This document shows positions 36,846 to 45,731 of a stretch of DNA of 64,000 nucleotides, piece after piece; position 1 is the first letter of the stretch; each line of letters begins with the position of its first letter. The DNA is from Silvimonas terrae (GTDB lineage: Bacteria; Pseudomonadota; Gammaproteobacteria; Burkholderiales; Chitinibacteraceae), in assembly GCF_014202765.1 (NCBI RefSeq), contig NZ_JACHHN010000001.1, forward strand, positions 747,735 to 811,734, read 5' to 3'. The position numbers and the translations under genes were made by a program. The notes under the pieces are model-generated. The model was not told the origin of the DNA. It saw only the letters and a list, made by a program, of their open reading frames with translations, and searched no databases.

Positions 36846-38987
36846 ATGACCTCGAGTATTTCCCCAACCCCGACACCCACCCCAACGCCGACTCCCACGC
36901 CGACGCCAACGGCTTCGCCAACCCCGAGTTCGGGTTTGAGCACGGGTCTGAGCACTAGTAGCGGCCTGGGTGCCATTACATCCATGGGGATTGGCTCGGG
37001 TATTGACGTCAGCGGCATTATTTCGCAGTTGATGCAGGTAGAGCAGCAACCGTTGCTGGCCTTGCAAAAACAGGAAGCGAGCTACGATGCGCAGTTGTCG
37101 GCACTGGGGACACTGCAAGGCGCGCTGACTGATTTCCAGAGCACGCTGACGGCGCTCTCTGACCCCACCAAGCTGCAATTGTCGACCGCCACGCTGGCCA
37201 ATACGGCAGTGGGTACGGCGACGGCGACCAACTCTGCCCAGCAGGGTTCGCATTCCTTGCTGGTCAGCAAGCTGGCGCAAAACCAGGTGCTGGCCTCTGC
37301 CGATGTCTCCAGCCCCAATAACCCGGTAGGTACTGGCTCGCTGACCATTTCTTTTGGTTCATATACGGCCGGCACGGGCGGGGCGAGTGGCACGTTTGCG
37401 CCCAACACGCAGCAGCAGTCGATCACCGTCAATATTGATTCGACCAACAACAGTCTGTTTGGCCTGCGCGATGCGATCAATGCGGCCAAGGGCGGCGTGA
37501 CGGCCAGCGTGATCAATGACGGCAACGGTTTCCGTCTGGTTATGTCGTCCAACACCACCGGCGCGGTCAACGGCATGAAAATCACGGCCACGGGTGCCAA
37601 TGGCGATACCGGGCTGAATGCATTTGCCTATGACCCGGCCTCCAGCACCAATGGCGTGTCGGTGACGCAGGCGGCACAAGATGCCCAGTTCACCCTGGAC
37701 GGGATCAGCATCTCCAAGCCCACCAACACCATCAGTGACGTGTTGAGCGGCGTGACGCTGAATCTGACCGGCACCAATACCGATGCCACCACCCTGACCA
37801 TTGGCACTGATCCCACTTCGCTGGTGAAGAACGTGCAGGCCATGGTGGATGGCTACAACAATTTCATGTCGCAGCTCTCCAGTCTGACGGGCTACGACAC
37901 CACGACCAATACCGCCGGTATTTTGAACGGTCAGTATTCGCTGAACTCGATCAAGACGCAGATGCGCAGCGTGTTCAACAAGGCGCTGGGCGGCAGCAAC
38001 GCCTACCAGAGCCTGTTTGACGTCGGCGTGGGGTTTGATGACAAGGGCAATATGACCCTGGATCAAACCAAACTGACGTCGGCCGCACAAAGCAACCCGC
38101 AAGCCATTGCGACCCTGTTTGCGTCCGGTACCTCTGTCAGCAAGCCAGGCGGCGTGACGGTGGTCTCGACCAGTTCTTCGCTGACCAAGCCGGGTACTTA
38201 TGCCATCAACGTGACCAGTCCGGCCACGCAGGGCTCGGTGACTTCCGGCTCCAATATTACGTTCCCGCTGACGATTGGCGCGGACAACGATAACTTCACC
38301 GTTGCGATTGATGGTGTGCAATCGGGCACGATCAAACTGACCGATGGTACGGTCTACAACAACGGCAACGATCTGGCGGCGGCCATGCAGACCGCCATCA
38401 ACAATGATGCCACCATCAAAGCTGCCGGTGTCTCGTCCAACATCACTTTTGCAAACGGCGCGCTGCAGTTCTCGTCGGCGTCTTATGGCGCTACATCGTC
38501 CATGCAAGTGACCACCGTGGCGACGGGCGGGAGCGGCGATCCGGCCTTCCTGACCGTGACCAATAAAGCGACAGGGACCGATGCGGTTGCCACCATTGGT
38601 GGTCAGCCTGCTACGGCAACGGGTAACGTCCTTGTGGGGACCGGGCCGGCCGCCGGCATGATTATCAGTCTTGCCGCCGGGTCGACCGGCGATATGGGCT
38701 CAGTGACTTACAGCCAGGGTTTTTCTTATAATCTGAGTCAGAGCATTAACAACATGGTGTCCACCAAGGCCACCGATAATGGTCTGTTTTACTCGGTCAC
38801 CAACAGCATCAACGCCAGCATCACGCGTTTGCAGGCGCAAGAAACCGAAATGCAAACGCGGCTGACGCAGGTGCAAGCGAACTATGTACAGCAGTTCACC
38901 GCCATGGATACCACTGTGGGTGCGCTGAAGAACACCAGTAGTTACCTGACTACCCAACTGGCGAATCTGCCCAAGATCAGCAGTTAA
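36846..38987 (+). CDS. fliD: Flagellar hook-associated protein 2 (filament cap)
   Basis: FliD caps the growing filament and folds flagellin into place. The 713-residue protein has the N-terminal FliD domain (about 40-140, GIGSGIDVSGIISQLMQVEQ), a variable central region including flagellin-IN-like repeats (about 175-240), and a C-terminal coiled-coil domain (about 600-700, SINASITRLQAQETEMQTRL). Ahead of the conserved start is an unusual run of Thr-Pro repeats (residues 6-24, encoded 36861-36917). The ATG at 36846 has AGGAG six bases upstream and is preferred over the frame-opening codon at 36816. Confidence 0.95.
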   Translation: MTSSISPTPTPTPTPTPTPTPTASPTPSSGLSTGLSTSSGLGAITSMGIGSGIDVSGIISQLMQVEQQPLLALQKQEASYDAQLSALGTLQGALTDFQSTLTALSDPTKLQLSTATLANTAVGTATATNSAQQGSHSLLVSKLAQNQVLASADVSSPNNPVGTGSLTISFGSYTAGTGGASGTFAPNTQQQSITVNIDSTNNSLFGLRDAINAAKGGVTASVINDGNGFRLVMSSNTTGAVNGMKITATGANGDTGLNAFAYDPASSTNGVSVTQAAQDAQFTLDGISISKPTNTISDVLSGVTLNLTGTNTDATTLTIGTDPTSLVKNVQAMVDGYNNFMSQLSSLTGYDTTTNTAGILNGQYSLNSIKTQMRSVFNKALGGSNAYQSLFDVGVGFDDKGNMTLDQTKLTSAAQSNPQAIATLFASGTSVSKPGGVTVVSTSSSLTKPGTYAINVTSPATQGSVTSGSNITFPLTIGADNDNFTVAIDGVQSGTIKLTDGTVYNNGNDLAAAMQTAINNDATIKAAGVSSNITFANGALQFSSASYGATSSMQVTTVATGGSGDPAFLTVTNKATGTDAVATIGGQPATATGNVLVGTGPAAGMIISLAAGSTGDMGSVTYSQGFSYNLSQSINNMVSTKATDNGLFYSVTNSINASITRLQAQETEMQTRLTQVQANYVQQFTAMDTTVGALKNTSSYLTTQLANLPKISS

Positions 38988-39049
38988 GCGGGTAGGGTGG
39001 CGCCGGTGTTGCACCGGCGGGTTGTTGCGGTTTGATCTGGAGAAGTGGC

Positions 39050-39538
39050 ATGAGTTATGCCGTCAAGAAAGCATTGGCATCCTATGGCCAGAACAGCGTG
39101 GATATGGCCGTGGCATCGGCCAGCCCGCTCAAGCTGGTGGTGATGTTGTACGAAGGCGCCATCAAGGCGGTGGGCCTGGCCAAACACCATATGCAGGCAG
39201 GCAATATCGCGGACAAGGGCCAGTCCATCAGCAAGGCCATTGCGATCATCGACGAAGGTCTGCGCCAGTCGCTCGATGTGGAAAAGGGCGGCGAGCTGGG
39301 GCAGAATCTGGACGCGCTGTACGAACACATGATTGCGCAGTTGCTCAAAGCCAATATCGAGAACAAAGTCGATATTCTTGACCACGTCAATCAGTTGCTG
39401 ATTGATCTGAAGTCCGCCTGGGACACGATCGAGCAGAACAGCCGCGGCACCACCATCACACCGCCGCCTGCGCCACCGCCCGCTCAGGGCGATGACAGCG
39501 CCGGCAATCGTAGCGCGCTCAGTTATGGTCGCGCCTGA
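39050..39538 (+). CDS. fliS: Flagellin export chaperone FliS
   Basis: FliS binds the C-terminal end of flagellin in the cytosol, prevents polymerisation and guides it to the export gate. The 162-residue four-helix protein shows ASPLKLVVMLYEGAIKAV (about 28-45), ISKAIAIIDEGLRQSLDVEKGGELGQNLDALYEHM and LLIDLKSAWDTIE. A Pro-rich tail (TPPPAPPPAQ) extends the usual length slightly. GGAG precedes the ATG at 39050. It is followed almost without a gap by fliT. Confidence 0.94.
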   Translation: MSYAVKKALASYGQNSVDMAVASASPLKLVVMLYEGAIKAVGLAKHHMQAGNIADKGQSISKAIAIIDEGLRQSLDVEKGGELGQNLDALYEHMIAQLLKANIENKVDILDHVNQLLIDLKSAWDTIEQNSRGTTITPPPAPPPAQGDDSAGNRSALSYGRA

Positions 39539-39539
39539 T

Positions 39540-39845
39540 ATGCAGGCAGTCTATGGTGAAATGGAAGCGTGCTGTGCGCGAATGCTGCTGAGTGCACAAT
39601 CGGCTGACTGGGAAGACTTCCTGCAGGTGGCCGACCGGTTCAACCAGATCAGCAGCACGCTGGGTGATGTAGACTGGCAGGGCATGCAGCAAGACCAGCG
39701 TGAGTTGCTGGCAATGCTGATGCGTACTGCGCAGGCGCAGATCGACGCCATTGTCCCGTTGGCCACGGCGCGGCGGCAGGAATTGATGGGTTCGATCCGC
39801 AGTCTGAAAAACGGCGACAAAATGCGGCGCATGTACGGGTCTTGA
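39540..39845 (+). CDS. fliT: FliT-like flagellar export chaperone
   Basis: A 101-residue, mostly helical protein directly after fliS, with helices around WEDFLQVADRFNQISSTL and QQDQRELLAMLMRTAQAQID. It ends in a basic segment with SIRSLKNGDKMRRMYG, the C-terminal pattern of FliT proteins, which chaperone FliD and can restrain FlhDC. Identity rests on size, fold and position. Starts at 39525 or 39540 are both possible and neither has a strong ribosome site, so coupling to fliS is likely. Confidence 0.78.
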   Translation: MQAVYGEMEACCARMLLSAQSADWEDFLQVADRFNQISSTLGDVDWQGMQQDQRELLAMLMRTAQAQIDAIVPLATARRQELMGSIRSLKNGDKMRRMYGS

Positions 39846-40025
39846 AGCCGTTCAGAGTCTGTAGTGTGGAGGCTGGCAGTGGGGTAAAGCGCAGCGCAGA
39901 AACCGGCGTTGACATGAGTCAATGAGGATTTCGAGCAGCGCATCCGCCCCGATCATGGCCCCGCAGCAAGACTGTGAATGGCTTGAGCCGGACAACGCTG
40001 GCTTTAACTGTGACAGAGGCGGCAC

Positions 40026-40451
40026 GTGAACGGCATACTGATTACCTGGCCACAATTACTGTACGCAGGGCTCGCGCTGCTGGTTTTTTATGTGGCCGAG
40101 CTTTTGTTGTTTTTACGCAAAGCCAATTCCCCGCATCATATCCCCCGCCAGATTCAGCAGCGCATTGAGACCATGACCGGCGAAATGGCCGGTTTGCGCC
40201 AGGAACTGGAGCTTCTGAAAGTACGTTTGGCGGCCAACAGCATGCAGCAAGCCTGGGTGGTCGAGCACCATGGCGATGTGGTGCCCGAAGGCGCCGCGCT
40301 GGCCCCGTCGCTGGCCGAGACGCCTTACGCTCACGCGATCCGGCTGGCCCGCACTGGTGCAGATTCTGCGGCGGTAGCCCAGCAATGCGGTATTTCACGC
40401 GGCGAGGCCGATTTGATCGTCGCGCTGTATCGCGCCGAAGGGCTCCGCTGA
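40026..40451 (+). CDS. DUF2802 membrane-anchored protein of the flagellar region
   Basis: A 141-residue protein with one N-terminal membrane helix (about 8-30, WPQLLYAGLALLVFYVAELLLFL), a coiled-coil stretch (about 42-70) and a C-terminal DUF2802 helix-turn-helix-like segment (HAIRLARTGADSAAVAQQCG, then ISRGEADLIVALYRAEG). DUF2802 genes commonly accompany flagellar or type IV pilus loci; no reaction is known. The GTG start has AGAGG upstream. It precedes fliK by three bases and is probably co-transcribed. Confidence 0.8.
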   Translation: MNGILITWPQLLYAGLALLVFYVAELLLFLRKANSPHHIPRQIQQRIETMTGEMAGLRQELELLKVRLAANSMQQAWVVEHHGDVVPEGAALAPSLAETPYAHAIRLARTGADSAAVAQQCGISRGEADLIVALYRAEGLR

Positions 40452-40454
40452 CCC

Positions 40455-41588
40455 ATGCTGCCCGGTAATGCAGTCGTCACCCTGCAGGCGTTACTACTTA
40501 ACAATTCCACGCAAACGCCCGATGCCAGACCGGACTTGGGGTCGCTTTTTACCCAGGGGGAGCAGGTTTCTGCCACGGTGATCGGTGCGCTGGGTAATGG
40601 TCGTTTTGCGGTACAGATCAACAACCAGTTGCTGGACCTGAATTTGCCCGCTGGCGCGACGGCGGGTGAAAAGCTCGATCTGACCGTGATTGCCAACCGG
40701 CCGACGCTGACCTTTGCGCTCTCTACGGCCACCTCGCCCGACTATCATCCTGGCGTTTCCACCGAGTTCTCTAACGGCGCGCGCTATCTGTCTGATTTGC
40801 TCAATAGCGGCAACAAAGCCGGCGGCACAGCGCAGACCGGGCAAACCGGTGCCACTGCGCCGCTGTTTGAAGGCGCGCCCAACGCCGAAGCATTGGCTGG
40901 CAAGCTGGCGCAAACGCTGGATCAATCCGGTCTGTTTTACGAATCCCACCAGGCGCAATGGGTAGACGGTCAGCGCAGCCTGCAAACCTTGCAGCAAGAG
41001 CCGCAAGCCCGGCTGGCGCAGAACCCGGCGCAAGCGCAAACGACCGCCCAGACGGCGGCGACAGACGCCAGCACCCGGCAGGTTCTCCTCAAGGATGCGG
41101 CTGGCCAGGATGTCGCCAGCCTCAAGGCCGCCAGCTCTGCGCTGGCCAGCCAGACCGATTTGTCCTCTGCCAATATCAATCACCTGACCGGCACGCCGGA
41201 TCAGCAAGCGGCCCTGGCCGGGCTGGTGCAAAGGCAACTGGATTCCATCGATCGCCAGGCCATCATGTGGCAAGGCCAGGCCTGGCCGGGCCAGCAAATG
41301 CAGTGGAGCGTCCAGGCCGATGATCACGGCCGCAACACGGCCTATGCTGATCCGGCCGATCGGCAATGGCGCACCACGCTGAATCTGGATATGCCGCATC
41401 TTGGTCACGTGGCGATCAGCGCCGTGTTGTACCAGGGGCAGTTCAATCTGCAATTCAAGGCATCCCCGGCGGCGATCAAGCAATTGCAATCGGCACAGCG
41501 CGCGCTGGACAACCAGTTTGCCGGTGCCGGTCTTGATCTCGCTTCGGTGGCTTTTGCCAGTGTGGCGGAGCCCGCAGATGGCCAGTAA
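40455..41588 (+). CDS. fliK: Flagellar hook-length control protein FliK
   Basis: A 377-residue protein with an ordered N-terminal segment, a low-complexity Gln/Ala/Thr-rich middle (about 110-240), and the conserved C-terminal FliK domain (about 275-365: QAWPGQQMQWSVQADD, WRTTLNLDMPHLGHVAISAV, FNLQFKASPAAIKQLQ). FliK measures hook length and triggers the FlhB export switch. Its 3' end overlaps the next gene, which encodes an FlhB-C-terminal-like protein, a pairing that suits their functional contact. Confidence 0.88.
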   Translation: MLPGNAVVTLQALLLNNSTQTPDARPDLGSLFTQGEQVSATVIGALGNGRFAVQINNQLLDLNLPAGATAGEKLDLTVIANRPTLTFALSTATSPDYHPGVSTEFSNGARYLSDLLNSGNKAGGTAQTGQTGATAPLFEGAPNAEALAGKLAQTLDQSGLFYESHQAQWVDGQRSLQTLQQEPQARLAQNPAQAQTTAQTAATDASTRQVLLKDAAGQDVASLKAASSALASQTDLSSANINHLTGTPDQQAALAGLVQRQLDSIDRQAIMWQGQAWPGQQMQWSVQADDHGRNTAYADPADRQWRTTLNLDMPHLGHVAISAVLYQGQFNLQFKASPAAIKQLQSAQRALDNQFAGAGLDLASVAFASVAEPADGQ

Positions 41589-41937
41589 GCCGGATGCCCG
41601 CGCCCGCGCCGTTGCCCTGGCGTACACCGAAGGGTCCACGCCACGTGTGGTGGCCACCGGCAAGGGTCTTGTGGCCCAGACCATCATTGAAAAAGCGCGC
41701 GAAGCCGGCGTGTTTGTCCATCAATCGCCCGAGCTGGTGTCGTTGTTGTCCCAACTGGATCTGGATGACCATATTCCGGCCTCGCTCTATCGCGCAGTGG
41801 CCGAGTTGCTGGCATTTGTGTATCTGGTGGAGCAGGGTAACGATGTCGCGGCACCGGTGCTGCACCTGCCTGAACCAGAGACCCCGGCCGACCCCGCCGC
41901 GACCACGGCCCCGGGCGAGCCGGCACGCCAGCCCTGA
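41578..41937 (+). CDS. FlhB C-terminal-domain-like protein (FhlB type)
   Basis: A 119-residue soluble protein equivalent to the cytoplasmic tail of FlhB/YscU: RARAVALAYTEGSTPRVVATGKG, AQTIIEKAREAGVFVHQSPELVSLLSQLDLDDHIPASLY, then AVAELLAFVYLVEQ. It lacks the transmembrane part and the NPTH autocleavage site of full FlhB. Stand-alone versions occur beside fliK in many proteobacteria and can partly substitute for the FlhB tail in some species. The ATG lies inside the end of fliK (11-base overlap). The C-terminal Pro/Ala/Thr tail is variable. Confidence 0.88.
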   Translation: MASKPDARARAVALAYTEGSTPRVVATGKGLVAQTIIEKAREAGVFVHQSPELVSLLSQLDLDDHIPASLYRAVAELLAFVYLVEQGNDVAAPVLHLPEPETPADPAATTAPGEPARQP

Positions 41938-41998
41938 GGCGGCAGACCAAAGCCTCAGTCGTTGCTAGAATGACGGCTTGCCCCTCCCGAAGCCTTGT

Positions 41999-43849
41999 AT
42001 GTCTGATTCCCTTATTGCCCCGGAAACCCAGCAGGAACGCAGCGAGCGCCTGTTAGCGATCGTCAAGGCGCTGCCCAACCTGCCGGGCGTTTATCGCATG
42101 CTCTCGCAGGACGGCACGGTGCTGTACGTTGGCAAGGCAATCAGCCTGAAACGCCGGGTTGGGTCTTATTTCCAGAAAAACGATCACAGCCCGCGCATCA
42201 AACTGATGCTGACCCAGGTTGATCGTATTGAAACCACCGTGGTGCGCTCCGAGGCCGAAGCGCTGGTGCTGGAAAACAACCTGATCAAGGCGCTGGGCCC
42301 ACGCTACAACATTCTGTTCCGGGACGACAAAAGCTATCCATATCTGGTGGTGACCGGTCACAAAAGCCCGCGGCTGGCGTATTACCGCGGCACGCTGGAT
42401 AAGCGGAACCAGTATTTCGGGCCGTTTCCCAACGGTTATGTGGTGAAAGAAAGCATCCAGATGCTGCAGAAGGTGTTCAAGCTGCGCACCTGTGAAGACA
42501 GCGTGTATGCCAATCGCTCGCGCCCTTGTCTGCTGTATCAGATCAAGCGTTGTTCAGCGCCCTGTGTGGAGCACATTTCGCCGGAAGACTACCGCCGCGA
42601 TGTGCATAACGCCGTACTGTTCCTGAACGGTCAGGCCAATGAACTCCTCAAGGAACTGGAAGCGCGCATGGCCGCTGCCGCCGAGGCCTGGCATTTTGAA
42701 GAGGCCGCCAGTGTGCGTGACCAGATTCAGGCGCTGGCACGCATCCAGGAAAAACAGTTTGTCTCCAGCAACACCAGCGAACTGGATGCCGATATCGTCG
42801 CCGCCGTAGTCAAGGAGGGGGCGGTGTGCCTGAACCTGGCCATGGTGCGGGGTGGCCGGCACGTGGGCGACAAAAACCTGTTCCCCAGCAATGCGGCCGA
42901 TTACGACGACGCCGAAGCGCTGGAAGCCTTCCTCGCCCAGCACTATCTGGACCGGAATGTGCCCAGCGTGGTGATCTGCACGCCGCCCCCCGCCAACGCC
43001 CCTTTGTTGGCCCAGCTGTTAAGCGATCAGGCTGGCCGTAAGGTGGTCATCAACAGCAATCCCAACGGGGAGCGCCGGGTATGGCTGGAAATGGCGCGCA
43101 AGAATGCAGAGTTGGCAATTACCCAGCGCAATACTCATTCGGCCAGTCAGGCAGGGCGCCTGCAGGCGCTGATTGAAGCGCTGGACTTGCCCGAAGACAC
43201 GCAGCGGATTGAGTGTTTTGATATCTCCCACACCATGGGCGAGGCGACCGTTGCCTCCTGCGTGGTGTTTGACGATGGTGATATCCAGCCCAGCCAGTAT
43301 CGGCGTTACAACATCAACGGCATTACGCCGGGTGATGATTACGCAGCCATGCGCCAGGTGTTGTCCCGGCGTTATGGCAAGATCGCCGCCGGCGAGGGCA
43401 AAGTGCCCGATGTGGTGCTGATCGATGGCGGCAAAGGCCAGTTGTCCATGGCCGAAGAAGTCATGGCAGAGGTCGGTCTGACGCAACCCATCCTGATTGG
43501 TGTGGCCAAGGGTGAAACGCGCAAGGCAGGCCTGGAACAACTGATTTTTGCCACCACGCATGAAAGCCTGCAATTACCGCGTGATCATGCCGGTTTGCAT
43601 CTGGTGCAGCAGATTCGCGATGAATCCCATCGCTTTGCCATTACAGGCCACCGAGCCAAACGTGCCAAGGCGCGGGTGGCTTCCAGTCTGGAAGAGATCG
43701 AGGGGATTGGCCCCAAGCGCCGCCAGAAGTTGCTGGCGCGCTTCGGCGGGTTGCAAGGTGTAAAGGCCGCCAGTGTGGATGACCTGATCCAGGTCGAAGG
43801 CATCAACCGGGACCTGGCAGAGAAGATTTACGGGGCATTGCGCGGATAG
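41999..43849 (+). CDS. uvrC: Excinuclease ABC subunit C
   Basis: UvrC makes both incisions in nucleotide excision repair. The 616-residue protein has a GIY-YIG nuclease domain (about 18-95, [20 protein letters not shown]), a Cys cluster ([13 protein letters not shown] near 172), a UVR motif (about 205-240), an RNase H-like nuclease domain ([31 protein letters not shown]) and C-terminal helix-hairpin-helix pairs (about 555-612). The ATG at 41999 is where homologues begin; the frame is open from 41978. uvrC-pgsA order is conserved in betaproteobacteria. Confidence 0.96.
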   Translation: MSDSLIAPETQQERSERLLAIVKALPNLPGVYRMLSQDGTVLYVGKAISLKRRVGSYFQKNDHSPRIKLMLTQVDRIETTVVRSEAEALVLENNLIKALGPRYNILFRDDKSYPYLVVTGHKSPRLAYYRGTLDKRNQYFGPFPNGYVVKESIQMLQKVFKLRTCEDSVYANRSRPCLLYQIKRCSAPCVEHISPEDYRRDVHNAVLFLNGQANELLKELEARMAAAAEAWHFEEAASVRDQIQALARIQEKQFVSSNTSELDADIVAAVVKEGAVCLNLAMVRGGRHVGDKNLFPSNAADYDDAEALEAFLAQHYLDRNVPSVVICTPPPANAPLLAQLLSDQAGRKVVINSNPNGERRVWLEMARKNAELAITQRNTHSASQAGRLQALIEALDLPEDTQRIECFDISHTMGEATVASCVVFDDGDIQPSQYRRYNINGITPGDDYAAMRQVLSRRYGKIAAGEGKVPDVVLIDGGKGQLSMAEEVMAEVGLTQPILIGVAKGETRKAGLEQLIFATTHESLQLPRDHAGLHLVQQIRDESHRFAITGHRAKRAKARVASSLEEIEGIGPKRRQKLLARFGGLQGVKAASVDDLIQVEGINRDLAEKIYGALRG

Positions 43850-43899
43850 GGTGTTGTGAAGCGGGGGGCATGCCTGGCGTGTGCTTGCCAACAGGCCAC

Positions 43900-43981
43900 C
43901 CCGGATTCCCGCTTCGCTTCATCCGGGCTACGACGCTGGCAAACCCCTGACTCGCCATTCCTGCTTTCGCAGGGATGGCGA
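43900..43981. repeat. REP-like palindromes in the uvrC-pgsA gap
   Basis: Two adjacent imperfect palindromes: CCCGGAT (43900-43906) with ATCCGGG (43921-43927), and a 13-bp stem TCGCCATTCCTGC (43952-43964) with GCAGGGATGGCGA (43969-43981, one G-T wobble) around a TTTC loop. Their form is that of repetitive extragenic palindromes. The rest of the 276-base gap holds no credible gene. Confidence 0.55.
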
Positions 43982-44125
43982 AGTGGTGGTATGCGTGAAA
44001 AAGAGGTTGCATCCGGCCAACGCGGACTTACACACCTCACACCTCACCCGCAAAAGCGTAAGGTTTCGCCCTGGAGGCCGCGCACCTGTTAGAATGCTGA
44101 CTTTTAAGCGATCTGGCGCCGAGCA

Positions 44126-44695
44126 ATGCCTTTCAACTTGCCGATTTTCCTGACCTGGTTACGTGTTGCAGCCATTCCGGTGTTTGTCGGTTTGTTCTAT
44201 TTGCCCGATTCGGTCATCACCATGCCGATGAAAAACATGACCGGGGCAATCATCTTTGCCGTGGCGGCGCTCACGGACTGGTTTGACGGTTTCCTGGCAC
44301 GGCGCTGGAACCAGACCTCTTCTTTCGGCGCGTTCCTTGACCCGGTGGCGGACAAGCTGATGGTCGCTGCAGCGCTCATTTTGCTGGTGGAATTGATGCG
44401 CGCGCCCTCCTGGCTGGCCGTCATCATTATCGGTCGCGAAATCACCATTTCTGCGCTGCGCGAGTGGATGGCCCAACTGGGCAAGTCCAAGAGTGTGGCC
44501 GTGGCGTATATCGGCAAGCTCAAGACTACCGCACAGATGGTGGCCATTTTGCTGCTGCTGTGGCAAAGCGCCATCATTCCGGGCGTTTCGACCCAAACCG
44601 TCGGTACGATCGCCCTGTACCTGGCCGGCCTGTTGACCATTGTGTCGATGTTCTACTACTTGCGCGTCGCCGCAGAACAGTTCCGTAGCGCTTGA
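44126..44695 (+). CDS. pgsA: CDP-diacylglycerol-glycerol-3-phosphate 3-phosphatidyltransferase
   Basis: PgsA makes phosphatidylglycerol phosphate in the inner membrane. The 189-residue protein has several membrane helices and the CDP-alcohol phosphotransferase signature DWFDGFLARRWNQTSSFGAF followed by LDPVADK (about 51-77), with all the acidic metal ligands in place. Length matches the family. It follows uvrC across a repeat-bearing gap and converges with the HD-GYP gene, with only 23 bases between the stops. Confidence 0.94.
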   Translation: MPFNLPIFLTWLRVAAIPVFVGLFYLPDSVITMPMKNMTGAIIFAVAALTDWFDGFLARRWNQTSSFGAFLDPVADKLMVAAALILLVELMRAPSWLAVIIIGREITISALREWMAQLGKSKSVAVAYIGKLKTTAQMVAILLLLWQSAIIPGVSTQTVGTIALYLAGLLTIVSMFYYLRVAAEQFRSA

Positions 44696-44718
44696 ATCGC
44701 GCTGTGTTCACCCGGTAG

Positions 44719-45573
44719 TCAGGCGCTGATGCGTACCGAATCGCTCAACGCGGTGCGTATGGTGTGTGCCATGGCGCGGACCAGATCGGGGTCCAGTTGC
44801 AGCGGTGGCGAGGATTCTTTTTCCGGTAGCGGTACCAGCAACCAGTCTTCATGATTGCCGACAATCTTGATTCTGGTGCGGCAGGCCGGACAGGCCACCA
44901 CATCACCGCTACGGGTTTTGCGCGGCACGGCAATGATCGGGCCGCAACTGGGGCAGCTTTGCAGGCGGATGCCAGGTTCGGAATGCCCAACAATTTCATC
45001 AAATACGCCCGTCCGGCCCATTTCTATAAACCGCTCGCCCAGCACCCGGTCAAACTGGGTGTCCAGTTTGCTGTGGATGATGTCCAGTGCATCCACAATG
45101 GGCATGCCTTTGCGGTAAGGCCGGGTAGAGGTCATGGCGTCAAAGGCATCAGCGATGCCGACAATGCCGGCGGCCAGCGGAATTTCTTCGCCCCCCAGCC
45201 CCAGCGGGTAGCCTTTGCCGTCCGGGGTTTCGTGGTGCTTGAGCACGGCATCCAGCGCCAGATACGCCAGCGGATGATTGCCCAGCAAGCGCGCGCCGGT
45301 ATCCGGGTGAGTGCGGATCACGGCATATTCTTCGTCGGTCAGCGGGCCCTTTTTATGCAAAATGGCATCGGGCACGCCAATTTTGCCCAGGTCGTGCAAG
45401 AAACCGCCCAGCGTGATCTGGGCCACCGCCTCTGGCGGCAGCCCTAAATCCTGGGCCATCAGATAAGACAATTGCGACACGCGCCACAAGTGCCCGCCGG
45501 TATACGGGTCGCGGGCTTCCACCAAAGAAGCCATGGTGAACAGGCTATTGAGTAAATGAGCGACGAGATCCAT
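44719..45573 (-). CDS. HD-GYP cyclic-di-GMP phosphodiesterase with C-terminal zinc ribbon
   Basis: The 284-residue protein carries a full HD-GYP domain (about 10-190): HLWRVSQLSYLM, the metal site LHDLGKIGVPDAILHKKGPL, THPDTGARLL, HHETPDGKGYPLGLGG and GIADAFDAMTSTRPYR. The GYP motif and metal ligands are intact, so hydrolysis of cyclic-di-GMP is expected. After it comes a Cys4 zinc ribbon (CPSC and CPAC, about 208-235), not a usual partner of HD-GYP. There is no membrane or receiver domain, so it is cytosolic. It may counter the two diguanylate cyclases in this window; that is inferred. Confidence 0.88.
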   Translation of the reverse strand: MDLVAHLLNSLFTMASLVEARDPYTGGHLWRVSQLSYLMAQDLGLPPEAVAQITLGGFLHDLGKIGVPDAILHKKGPLTDEEYAVIRTHPDTGARLLGNHPLAYLALDAVLKHHETPDGKGYPLGLGGEEIPLAAGIVGIADAFDAMTSTRPYRKGMPIVDALDIIHSKLDTQFDRVLGERFIEMGRTGVFDEIVGHSEPGIRLQSCPSCGPIIAVPRKTRSGDVVACPACRTRIKIVGNHEDWLLVPLPEKESSPPLQLDPDLVRAMAHTIRTALSDSVRISA

Positions 45574-45731
45574 GCTGGGGTAGCGGCCTTGTCTGGTTGT
45601 TGATTCAATGTAGATGAACTGCGTTGGTGATTTGGTCGGTCTTCAAGCGTATTTATGACAATAAAATTGCTCGCGTGCCGAATTACAATCGATCCCCTCA
45701 CAAGCTGGGCTCAATTGCACGGAATACACAG

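Noticed and set aside
36861-36917. Short-period repeat considered as a CRISPR or tandem-repeat locus
   Set aside because: It is in-frame coding sequence (Thr-Pro) within fliD, with no spacers.
43803-44153. Several short ORFs on both strands between uvrC and pgsA
   Set aside because: They lie over REP-like palindromes and lack ribosome sites or family features.
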